Origin: UBA2329 sp964577215
GTDB lineage: Bacteria > Bacteroidota > Bacteroidia > Chitinophagales > Saprospiraceae
DNA: 40,136 nucleotides
Direction of reading: 5' to 3'
Assembly (NCBI GenBank): GCA_964577215.1
Contig: CAZNYK010000022.1
Location: forward strand, 1 to 40,136
Below are positions 22,850 through 30,203 of this stretch, piece after piece (the first letter of the stretch is position 1; the number at the start of each line of letters is the position of its first letter). Below the pieces are notes generated by a model. The model ran no database searches. It had not been told where the DNA came from and saw only the letters and a program-made list of their open reading frames with translations. Both the position numbers and the translations under genes were made by a program.

Positions 22850-24337
22850 ATGGATTCCGGCGCCAACGCTTCTCCTTCTGTCGCACTTCCCGTCATACTG
22901 GCCTCCGCCGCCACGGCGCTCTGGTGCTATGCTTTTGCCAAAGCGGGGCTTGCGTCCATCACACACGACGAGGCCTCTACTTACTTCCACCATCTCCGGT
23001 CTGATTTTTTTACCTGCCTGTATTCGCCCGACTGCTGGAAGAGCGCCAACAATCACCTGCTCAACACTTTGCTTTGGCAGCAAACCATCAAGTGGTTGGG
23101 GCCTACGGAACTGGGTATGCGGCTCCCGAACCTGGCAGGTTACCTGTTGTATTTAGCCGGCAGCGCATTCATGGTGCTGCGGCTCACCAGGCGGCTTTTG
23201 CCGGGCCTGGCAGCATTCGCCTTGCTGAACTTCAACCCTTACCTGATCGATTTTTTTGCCCTTGCCCGCGGTTACGGTCTATGTGCAGGACTGGTCTTGT
23301 CTGGGATCGCCTTCTGGTTTGCCTGGTGGCATAACCGGCAAACCGCCCATTTGATATTTTGCTGCCTTGCTTTAGTGGCGGCAATCCTGGCCAATTTCGT
23401 TGCGCTCAATGTGTTTGTCGCAATAGGCGGGGCTACCTTCTTATTTATGCTGGTGGAAGACCGGCGTTCATTGTTGCGCGTTTCGGCAGTATTTGGCGGA
23501 ACGGCCGTGATCCTGGCGCTGGTACTGCATCGCCCGATCCGCTTTTTGCGGCAGGGCGGGGAGTTCCAATATGGCGCCGGAAGCTTGTGGGAGTCTTTGG
23601 AATCTATGATCAAGAACCCCCTTTACGGCAATGCGTATCTCGGCGATGCGACCGTGCCCGTGCTGAGCGGAATGGCTTATATGATCTTTGCGGCAATCAT
23701 GGTTTTTGCTTTTTTGCGCCTTCGCAACAGGGGGCTTGCCGCCTCCGGTATTTTTTTGGCAGCGGCCGGCCTGGCATTCCTGCTAAGTGTGGCAGCCATG
23801 GTTGCACAGCACCACCTGCTGGGGTCTGTATATTTGGTCAACCGCACTGCCGTGCCGCTCATGCCGCTCATGAGCGCCGTTTTTGCGGTCGGTCTGCTTG
23901 TAATTACTGCAAGGTCAGAGCGCAAGCCCCGCTGGGAAATGCCGGTTTCTGTGCTGCTGCTGTTTACCCTGACGTGGAACCTGGTCAGGGCAGCCGATGT
24001 GCGCTACTACCGCGAGTGGTGGTATGATCAAAACACCAAAGATGTAATGCTCTATGTTGAAGACCTGGGGGCATCCCGTCAAAAAAACGTGAGCATGGGC
24101 ACGAGCTGGCTTTTTTACCCGGCGGCAGAATTTTACCGTGTCACCATTCCGTTGCAACACATATATCCATTGCCTACCAACGAAGACATTCGCCCGGACA
24201 GCGGATTTGATTATTACTATCTTGAAGATAGCAAAGTGGAGCTTCTGGGTGAAGCATACGAAAGGGAAAAGTACTTTCCCTGGGGCCGTATTTTGATGCG
24301 AAAGAAACCCGTTCCGGCTGAAACTGTAGCGCAATAA
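22850..24337 (+). CDS. Multi-spanning membrane protein, GT-C glycosyltransferase-like
   Basis: 495-residue inner-membrane protein with about ten transmembrane helices and a C-terminal globular, probably periplasmic, domain (about 385-490). The first loop has THDEASTY (Asp40/Glu41), the position of the acidic catalytic pair in GT39/ArnT-type GT-C enzymes that use polyprenyl-phosphate sugars. ALARGYG, also common in this family, follows a later helix. Start at the ATG at 22850; a TTG lies 6 bp earlier. No partner glycan cluster is present, so donor and acceptor are unknown. Confidence 0.75.
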   Translation: MDSGANASPSVALPVILASAATALWCYAFAKAGLASITHDEASTYFHHLRSDFFTCLYSPDCWKSANNHLLNTLLWQQTIKWLGPTELGMRLPNLAGYLLYLAGSAFMVLRLTRRLLPGLAAFALLNFNPYLIDFFALARGYGLCAGLVLSGIAFWFAWWHNRQTAHLIFCCLALVAAILANFVALNVFVAIGGATFLFMLVEDRRSLLRVSAVFGGTAVILALVLHRPIRFLRQGGEFQYGAGSLWESLESMIKNPLYGNAYLGDATVPVLSGMAYMIFAAIMVFAFLRLRNRGLAASGIFLAAAGLAFLLSVAAMVAQHHLLGSVYLVNRTAVPLMPLMSAVFAVGLLVITARSERKPRWEMPVSVLLLFTLTWNLVRAADVRYYREWWYDQNTKDVMLYVEDLGASRQKNVSMGTSWLFYPAAEFYRVTIPLQHIYPLPTNEDIRPDSGFDYYYLEDSKVELLGEAYEREKYFPWGRILMRKKPVPAETVAQ

Positions 24338-24349
24338 GGTTTTGCAGGT

Positions 24350-24357
24350 TATCTTTG
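24350..24357 (+). promoter_or_regulatory. -7 promoter element for the RlpA-like gene
   Basis: TATCTTTG matches TAnnTTTG, 18 bp before the ATG at 24376. Confidence 0.65.
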
Positions 24358-24375
24358 CAGTAAAATTTAAAAACC

Positions 24376-25152
24376 ATGAACCATTTGCTCAAAGCCATTG
24401 CGGTATGTTTCCTCACGTCGGGAGTGTTCAACGCCGTTGCTCAGTACTATACCCCTGCGGTTGGCGAACAGGGCATCGCCATGTTCTATGCCGACTACCT
24501 CCACGGCCAGTCCACTGCACTTGGCGAAGTTTACTACAAGGAAGAACTCACTTGCTCACACCCGTATCACCCCAAAGGAACCCTGCTTAAAGTAACCCGC
24601 TTGGACAATGGCCGGAGCGTGACGGTGCGCGTCAATGACAGGGGCACCTTCAGCAACGGGGTAATTATCGATCTCTCTTTTGCAGCGGCCATGGAAATCG
24701 ACTTGCTCAAAAACGGCAAAGCCTGGGTGCGGATCGAATCTGTGGGGTATTCCGAGACCAACCCCGTGAATCCCAATCGCGCCAGGCTTGCGGCGCCGGC
24801 TCCCTCCTACAATGCTTATGGAAATGAATTCACTGCAAGAGGCATAAACAGTTATGAAGCCGCTACTCCTGCACTCGGCTACCGCGGGCCTGCGCCGAGC
24901 GGCGCCTCAGGCGGATACGGGGTACAAGTAGGCGCTTATTCGGTGTACGACAATGCGCTGCGCCGCCAGGAGAGCCTTCGCAACCAAGGCGCCGGCGGAG
25001 TGCTGATCAAAGAGAATTTTCAAAATGACGGCAGCCGCCTGTACCGTGTGGTCATCGGCTCGTTCCAGTCGCGCACCGATGCGGAGACCTATTTGCGCGA
25101 TTTCCTCAAACCGGGCTACATCGCCGATGGAGTGGTGGTTTGGCTCAATTGA
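24376..25152 (+). CDS. RlpA-like lytic transglycosylase with SPOR domain
   Basis: Exported septal peptidoglycan protein of 258 residues. It has a signal peptide (about 1-22), an RlpA double-psi beta-barrel (about 32-125) and a C-terminal SPOR domain (about 183-258) that binds denuded glycan strands at division sites. The barrel keeps the residues linked to lytic activity: His62 in CSHPYHPKGT and Asp88 in RVNDRGTF, where most homologues have GPF. There is no lipobox, so it is probably periplasmic and not lipid-anchored. It converges on the FGE-like gene after 5 bp. Confidence 0.9.
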   Translation: MNHLLKAIAVCFLTSGVFNAVAQYYTPAVGEQGIAMFYADYLHGQSTALGEVYYKEELTCSHPYHPKGTLLKVTRLDNGRSVTVRVNDRGTFSNGVIIDLSFAAAMEIDLLKNGKAWVRIESVGYSETNPVNPNRARLAAPAPSYNAYGNEFTARGINSYEAATPALGYRGPAPSGASGGYGVQVGAYSVYDNALRRQESLRNQGAGGVLIKENFQNDGSRLYRVVIGSFQSRTDAETYLRDFLKPGYIADGVVVWLN

Positions 25153-25157
25153 ACCGG

Positions 25158-25925
25158 TCATTTGCTTGATATTTCCTCCGCATATGCACAGCGAAAGCCT
25201 AAGTGGTTCAGGCCGGAGTCTTCTTCCGCTACCTGGAAGCGCTCGGGAATAAAGCCGGAGCAAAGCTCCAGGTCGCAGAGAAAACTCCCTCCTTTTATGA
25301 TCCTTCCCTTGCGGATGCTCACTCCTGTTTCCTGTCCCGCTATGAATGCCGTGCCGCTGCGTTGGGATTCTTCAGGCACCTCGCTTGTCCACTCCCAAAC
25401 ATTGCCGAACATGTCATAAAGGCCGTAAGCGTTGGGGGCAAAGCTGCCCACAGGAGCGATCATGGCCGCAAATCCATCGCTGCCTTCATCGCGATATGGG
25501 AAAGGCCCCTGCCAGATATTGCCTGGCATTACTTCTGTGCCGGCGGCTGCATCCCATTGGGCTGCGCTGGGCAATTCTCCGCCTTTCCAGCGGCAGTATG
25601 CGCAGGCGTCGTAATAGCTCACCTGCGTAACCGGCTCGTCGGCAGGAGCGCGCCGGCGCCCGTCAGGCGACGCCCAGTTGGCGCCCTCGGCTACCACCCA
25701 TCCCGGCAAGGTGTGATCGAAATAGCCGGACCACCCCAAACTATCTGCCGTGGTGACGTAGCCGGTTACTTCCACAAAGCGGCGAAAATCTGCCACCGTG
25801 ACCTCCGTGACATCCATGCGAAAACCGCCCGGAATAACAGCCGTAAGCTCCGGTGCGGGATCGGAAGTACAGGCCGCCAACGCCAGTGCAAGCGCCGGGA
25901 AAACAAATAAAGAGCGGTTTCTCAT
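25158..25925 (-). CDS. Formylglycine-generating-enzyme-family lipoprotein
   Basis: 255-residue lipoprotein with lipobox LALAAC (Cys19). The SUMF1/FGE-sulfatase domain spans about 28-250: DVTEVTVADFRRF, QVSYYDACAYCRWKGGELPSAAQWDAA, and the calcium-site NVWEW (about 175-179). GGSFLCDLELC follows, with Cys217 and Cys222 spaced as the copper-binding catalytic pair of true FGEs. Most Bacteroidota relatives such as GldJ/GldK lack that pair. FGEs oxidise a cysteine in sulfatases to formylglycine; no sulfatase gene is in the window. Activity in the envelope is inferred only. Confidence 0.87.
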   Translation of the reverse strand: MRNRSLFVFPALALALAACTSDPAPELTAVIPGGFRMDVTEVTVADFRRFVEVTGYVTTADSLGWSGYFDHTLPGWVVAEGANWASPDGRRRAPADEPVTQVSYYDACAYCRWKGGELPSAAQWDAAAGTEVMPGNIWQGPFPYRDEGSDGFAAMIAPVGSFAPNAYGLYDMFGNVWEWTSEVPEESQRSGTAFIAGQETGVSIRKGRIIKGGSFLCDLELCSGFIPERFQVAEEDSGLNHLGFRCAYAEEISSK

Positions 25926-25959
25926 AATATTTAGTTCGTCGTTCTGTCGTTAAGCCAAC

Positions 25960-26000
25960 AATCAAAAATCAAAAATCATCAATCATCAATCATCAATCAT
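25960..26000. repeat. 7-bp tandem repeat (AATCAWM, about 6 units)
   Basis: Two AATCAAA units are followed by three full AATCATC units and a partial one. The array lies in the spacer between two divergent lipoprotein genes, about 45 bp before the ATG at 26046, where promoter elements are expected. Confidence 0.8.
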
Positions 26001-26045
26001 TTATCCATTTCTTTCCCCAACTTTGCCTCTTCAAAACCAATTAAC

Positions 26046-26666
26046 ATGTCAAAAATAATACTTTTCTTGTTATTGTTGCTCGGCGCAGCTGCCTGCAAAA
26101 ACTCCACAGCGCCGGGGAATCCGGGAACAAGCAGCGAGCCGGTGCAGCCTGCAGCCTCCGAAGACTACGGCAACTATGAACTCACTCCGCTGCCCGGAAC
26201 AAAAATGCGAAGAGCCATTTTGCGCAACCAGGCTAACGGAAAAGTGCTCGAACAGGGCTACCTTGATGAGAATAACCGGAAAACCGGCGAGTGGCTTGCT
26301 ATGTACCCCAAGACCGGCCTTCCTTACAAATTGATCACATACGAAGCCGGCGTCCAAAACGGGCTTTATATTTTCTTTAATGAAATTGGGCAGATTACGC
26401 TCCTGGCTACCTACAAGGACAACCAATTAGACGGCTACTGGGTAAAGTACCGCTTCGGGCGCCCGGAGGAAGAGGCTGAGTACAAGGCAGGCAAGATGCA
26501 TGGCACCCACCGGCAGTACTTTGTACGCGAAGGCTGGCTTCAGTTTACTACAGAATATCAAGACGGCATCCAACACGGCACGTACCGGGCCTATGACAAA
26601 GACGGGGAAGTTACGCTGGAATACGAATTTCGCAACGGGGAAAAAATCAGCGGCGGAATGAAATGA
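26046..26666 (+). CDS. Lipoprotein with MORN-like (YwqK-type) repeats
   Basis: 206-residue lipoprotein with lipobox LGAAAC (Cys17), then a short Pro/Ser linker. From about residue 58 there are repeated MORN-variant units: GxLDENNRKTGEWLAMYPKTG, GVQNGLYIFFNEIGQ, NQLDGYWVKYRFGR, GKMHGTHRQYF, GIQHGTYRAYDKDG. This is the repeat type annotated as YwqK-family antitoxin in many genomes, but I see no toxin partner and the lipid anchor argues for an envelope role. A CAACTTTG close to the -7 consensus precedes it. Confidence 0.8.
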   Translation: MSKIILFLLLLLGAAACKNSTAPGNPGTSSEPVQPAASEDYGNYELTPLPGTKMRRAILRNQANGKVLEQGYLDENNRKTGEWLAMYPKTGLPYKLITYEAGVQNGLYIFFNEIGQITLLATYKDNQLDGYWVKYRFGRPEEEAEYKAGKMHGTHRQYFVREGWLQFTTEYQDGIQHGTYRAYDKDGEVTLEYEFRNGEKISGGMK

Positions 26667-26672
26667 TCCTCT

Positions 26673-27380
26673 TTATCGCGAAATAACCCGCAAAGGCAAA
26701 GTAGGCAACGGTTCCACGCAAAGGAAATCGGCATTGTCTGCAATGGCAACATCCTCGCTCATTACTGCCTCATCTTCAGACGGGAGTGTTCCGTCACATT
26801 CAAAAAGGGACTGGATGGCCGCCATGGTTTCTTCCTGGTTGACGTTGATCACCCGGCGCGCTGAGTAAATCTTGGGGCGCCAGTAGGCAGATTTCATCAG
26901 GTTGTCTATGACGATTCCACGGGAAGTGCTGTGTATGATAAACAGGCCGTTTTCATCATTGGACACCACCATGGCCACATGCGATATCCGGCTGCGCGCA
27001 CTGCGGCGGAAGAAGATCAGGTCGCCGGCTTCAGTGTCCTGCACTTTGATCTTTTCACCCTGATGCGATTGCTGAACAGAGGAGGGAGAGAGTGAAATGC
27101 CGAAAGTGCCCATGACAAAATGGGTAAATCCGGAACAGTCGAAGCCTGTCTCCGGGCGGCGACCCGCATACCGGTATTTTAATCCCAGGTAATTTGTGGA
27201 GAACCCGACAATGTCATGCCGGAGGTCAGATTCGAGGTTTACCAGTGAGGTGGCATTGAAGGCAGTAGAATCTGAAGAGGAAGCATTAGCCGGTGAAAAA
27301 GCGAATAACAAGGTGCTTCCGAGTGTAAAAAAAACGAGTATAAGCAAAGCCTTCCGGCCTTGACTGTGTACTTCATCCAT
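26673..27380 (-). CDS. NlpC/P60 family cell-wall peptidase
   Basis: 235-residue exported cysteine peptidase. It has an N-terminal signal or anchor helix (about 10-30) and an NlpC/P60 domain (about 55-175) with the catalytic triad visible: Cys82 in FDCSGFTHF, His134 in SHVAMVV and a polar third residue near His150 (IIHSTS). The family cleaves peptidoglycan stem peptides. The acidic C-terminal tail (about 185-235) has no recognised fold. It converges on the MORN lipoprotein gene with 6 bp between them and has its own TACCTTTG promoter. Confidence 0.9.
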   Translation of the reverse strand: MDEVHSQGRKALLILVFFTLGSTLLFAFSPANASSSDSTAFNATSLVNLESDLRHDIVGFSTNYLGLKYRYAGRRPETGFDCSGFTHFVMGTFGISLSPSSVQQSHQGEKIKVQDTEAGDLIFFRRSARSRISHVAMVVSNDENGLFIIHSTSRGIVIDNLMKSAYWRPKIYSARRVINVNQEETMAAIQSLFECDGTLPSEDEAVMSEDVAIADNADFLCVEPLPTLPLRVISR

Positions 27381-27415
27381 GAGCGCGACCTAATTAAAAT
27401 TCATAACAATGGTAG

Positions 27416-27423
27416 CAAAGGTA
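27416..27423 (-). promoter_or_regulatory. -7 promoter element for the NlpC/P60 gene
   Basis: The minus strand reads TACCTTTG, identical to the glyA -7 element, 36 bp before the ATG at 27380. Confidence 0.65.
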
Positions 27424-27507
27424 TACATTACATCGAAATAACCAAAAATCTTGCCGGAAAAATTTATATCAGATAGCCGGTGATTGGCGGATTTGGATTT
27501 TATATCC

Positions 27508-27609
27508 GACAGCCAGTGGTTTGCAAATTTCTACTTTTGCAAACCACTGGCTGTCCATTATCCCGATGAAAAATGGTGCACATTTTTTCGCACGCCATTT
27601 TTTATCGGG
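27508..27609. repeat. Dispersed double-hairpin element, copy B
   Basis: Hairpin 2 is a perfect 20-bp inverted repeat: GACAGCCAGTGGTTTGCAAA (27508-27527), an 8-base loop, and its exact complement (27536-27555). Hairpin 1 follows: CCCGATGAAAAATGG (27562-27576) against CCATTTTTTATCGGG (27595-27609). Order is inverted relative to copy A. A partial, degenerate arm starting GATAGCCGGT lies at 27472. The spacer holds no gene. Confidence 0.9.
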
Positions 27610-27610
27610 T

Positions 27611-28072
27611 TTAAGCTCTGATCATGTGCAAATGCGGAATTCCGTCCTCCAAATAAGGCTCTCCCACTACCTCGAAGCCGAAGCTGCGGTAAAATTGCTC
27701 CAAGTAGGATTGGGCTCCGATCTTAATAGGGCCGGGGCCGCAAAGCCGCTCGCAGCAGGCAATGGCCTCCGCTACCAAAGCCCTGCCTGTGCCGTTGCGG
27801 CGCACTTTGGCGGAGGTGATGATGCGGCCTATGGCCGGGTAGTCGGGATAGGCCACTCCCTGAGGTAAAATGCGGGCGTATGCTACCAGGTCGCCCGCAG
27901 AATCCGTACCCAGCAGGTGCCAGGCATCCAGGTCTTTGCCATCGGCGTCCTGGTAGTAACAGGTTTGTTCCACGATAAAGACCTCCTGGCGCAGGGCAAG
28001 CACCCGGTACAACTGAACGAGATTGAGCGCCTCAAAAGTCAAGCATTCAAAAGTTACTGCCGGCAGGTTCAC
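27611..28072 (-). CDS. elaA: ElaA-like GNAT N-acetyltransferase
   Basis: 153-residue cytoplasmic acetyltransferase. It matches the ElaA subfamily by LYRVLALRQEVFIVEQ near the N-terminus, RIITSAKVRRNGTGRALV with the acetyl-CoA loop RxxGxG (about 92-97), and GAQSYLEQFYRSFGFEVVGEPYLEDGIPHLHM at the end. The acceptor is unknown for the family. Its ATG overlaps the TGA of the amidohydrolase gene by 4 bp, so it is the second gene of that operon. Its 3' end meets repeat copy B. Confidence 0.9.
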   Translation of the reverse strand: MNLPAVTFECLTFEALNLVQLYRVLALRQEVFIVEQTCYYQDADGKDLDAWHLLGTDSAGDLVAYARILPQGVAYPDYPAIGRIITSAKVRRNGTGRALVAEAIACCERLCGPGPIKIGAQSYLEQFYRSFGFEVVGEPYLEDGIPHLHMIRA

Positions 28073-29775
28073 TCTGATTTGAATTTAACCTTTCCTCCCA
28101 CGATCGTCATCAATACCTTTGTTTTGAGAATATCCTCCTCCGGGCAGGAGAGCAGGTCGTTGCTGAGTACAACGATATCGGCCAGTTTGCCGGGTTCCAG
28201 CGAGCCCTTATCCTTTTCCTCGAAGGCGGCGTACGCATTGGCCATAGTGTAAGAATAAACAGCTTCGGGCCGGGTCATACACTGCTCCGGGAAAAAAGCC
28301 ATTCCGGTGTCGGCGCGCTTGCGGGTTACGGTAGCATAATAACTTTCAATGGCGCTCACATCTTCCACCGGGGCATCCGTGCCGTTGGTCACTACGGCTC
28401 CGGCATCCAGTAGGCTGCGCCATGGGTATGCCCCTGTGCGGGCGCGTTCCTCACCGAGGCGTTTTACCACGAAGGGGGCGTCGGAGGTGCAGTGTATGCC
28501 CTGCATGGCGGCGATGATGCCGGTTTGCGCAAAGCGTGGAATATCCGCAGGGTCAATGTGCTGTGCATGTTCGCTTCGCCAGCGCAAGTCTTTGGCTTGA
28601 GGTGTGTTTTTGAATACCTCTTCGCAGAGGTCGAGCAACTCGCGGTTGGCCCTGTCGCCTATGGTATGTACGCAAAGCTGCATATTGTGCCGGAGGGCAA
28701 GCCCGGCGATGCGGCGCACCTCTTCCAGGGGAGTCGTGTTTTGACCGAGGAAGCCCGGCTTGTCGTTGTAAGGGGCCAGCAGCCAGGCGCCGTAAGCGCC
28801 CAGGGCGCCATCGAATTCCGACTTGATGGCTCGACACGTGAAGAAACCGTTGCCCAGTCCGATAAGCGGAAAACCGTCGAGGCGGTCCTTGAGAGTGTGG
28901 TAGGGATGGCGCACCATAGCCCAGAGCCGCACGTTCATTTTTCCGGCCTCAGCCAGTTCCCTGTACCACTCAATTTCCTCAAAGCTGGAGCCTGCATCCT
29001 GGAATGAGGTAATACCTTTGGAGAGGCATTCCTGTTCGGCAAGCTCTATGCCTTTGAGCCATTCTTCTTTTTTCTGCTCAGCTGAAAGTGAAGCCTGATA
29101 GGCCCGGTAAGCCTGGGTGATGAGGCTCATGGCCCGCTCTTCAAATACGCCGATGGCCGTGCCGCGGGCATCGCGCACGATCTCCCCGCCGGCTGGATCA
29201 GGCGTATCGGCGGTGATGCCGGCCAGTTCCATGGCTTTTGCATTGGCGAAAAGAGAGTGCCCGCTGGCGTGATGAAGGATCACCGGGTTGTCGGGCGATA
29301 TGGCGCTCAACCCGTCGTGATAGGGATAACCCAGAACGGCTTTTTCTATGGGTTTAGTCCATTTTTCCTGGTGCCAGCCGCGCCCCACGATCCAATCGCC
29401 CCGCTTGGCGGTTTTGGCGCGTTCCTCCACCATGGCAACGATCTCGTCCCAACTTTTGCTTTTCAGGAAGTTGAGGTTCATCAGGCTGCTGCCGAGGCCT
29501 GCGTAGTGCCCGTGCCCCTCGATGAAACCCGGCATGGCAAAACGGCCCTCCAAGTCAATCACCTCGGTGTTTTCGCGGCGCAGTTTTTCTATTTCTTCGT
29601 TGGCGCCCGTTTTCAGGATGCGATCTCCTTTTACAGCAATAGCTTGAACGGTGGACTGCTTGGCATCCACCGTGTATATATTGCCGTTGATCAGGATCAG
29701 ATCGGGGGTTTCCTCAGGAGCAGGACGGCAGGAAGCAAGCAGCAGCAACAACAACAATAAATTCAGCATTCTCAT
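28069..29775 (-). CDS. YtcJ-like metal-dependent amidohydrolase, lipoprotein
   Basis: 568-residue envelope hydrolase with lipobox LLLASC (Cys16) and an amidohydrolase_3 barrel. The metal-binding EGHGHYAG carries His88/His90; later ligands are seen in HTIGDR, SEHAQHI and TDAPVED. The family's C-terminal beta-sandwich strap ends with GSLEPGKLADIVVLSNDL. YtcJ relatives hydrolyse N-acyl or formyl amides, with no substrate predictable here. First gene of a two-gene unit with elaA, using a 4-bp stop/start overlap. Upstream lies repeat copy C. Confidence 0.92.
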   Translation of the reverse strand: MRMLNLLLLLLLLASCRPAPEETPDLILINGNIYTVDAKQSTVQAIAVKGDRILKTGANEEIEKLRRENTEVIDLEGRFAMPGFIEGHGHYAGLGSSLMNLNFLKSKSWDEIVAMVEERAKTAKRGDWIVGRGWHQEKWTKPIEKAVLGYPYHDGLSAISPDNPVILHHASGHSLFANAKAMELAGITADTPDPAGGEIVRDARGTAIGVFEERAMSLITQAYRAYQASLSAEQKKEEWLKGIELAEQECLSKGITSFQDAGSSFEEIEWYRELAEAGKMNVRLWAMVRHPYHTLKDRLDGFPLIGLGNGFFTCRAIKSEFDGALGAYGAWLLAPYNDKPGFLGQNTTPLEEVRRIAGLALRHNMQLCVHTIGDRANRELLDLCEEVFKNTPQAKDLRWRSEHAQHIDPADIPRFAQTGIIAAMQGIHCTSDAPFVVKRLGEERARTGAYPWRSLLDAGAVVTNGTDAPVEDVSAIESYYATVTRKRADTGMAFFPEQCMTRPEAVYSYTMANAYAAFEEKDKGSLEPGKLADIVVLSNDLLSCPEEDILKTKVLMTIVGGKVKFKSE

Positions 29776-29793
29776 AATCGCATTGTTTTTATG

Positions 29794-29856
29794 CCCGGCG
29801 AAACTGATAGCCAGTGGTTTGCAAAAATCTAAATTCGCAAACCACTGGTTACCGGG
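29794..29856. repeat. Dispersed palindromic element, copy C (hairpin 2 only)
   Basis: GATAGCCAGTGGTTTGCAAA (29806-29825) pairs with the complementary arm TTCGCAAACCACTGGTTACC (29834-29853), with three mismatches. An outer CCCGG/CCGGG pair (29794-29798 and 29852-29856) overlaps its ends. It lacks hairpin 1. The other part of the 428-bp spacer (29857-30203) has no convincing gene; see the findings for possible decayed coding sequence. Confidence 0.8.
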
Positions 29857-30203
29857 TTTACAAGCGCGAATTTAGAAGTTTTGCCCAGAATATTGCCTCA
29901 AAGTGCAACCTCGCGTTTATGTCTCCTGTCATGTACGGTACGCCGAAAGTATTTACTGCCGGATGAGGCTCACCAGGGCTTTGAAAAATACAGGTAATGA
30001 TCACCCCAATATCCGGGATCATAGCGTATCCGGGCATCTCCGGCACGCCCCCGAAAGCTGAAGTGGCATCCTGTTAGAACCATACCCGTTGCATCGGTAT
30101 TGAAGGAAGGCGATCCCGTGCAGGTGTGCATGTTTCTTGTCGAAAAAATTCATCTTCAGGTGCATATTGGCTTAATTTGCGGATCAAACGAAAATACCGA
30201 GAT

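Noticed and set aside
25960..26000. Short regular repeats considered as a CRISPR remnant
   Set aside because: The units are 7 bp with no spacers and there is no cas gene; it is a simple tandem repeat.
26046..26666. Toxin-antitoxin call for the MORN-like lipoprotein (YwqK label)
   Set aside because: It has a lipobox and there is no toxin gene beside it; the database label is a repeat-family name and not evidence of function.
30047..30200. Considered as tRNA or structured RNA in the long spacer before the EI24-like gene
   Set aside because: No cloverleaf, CCA end or strong terminator could be drawn.
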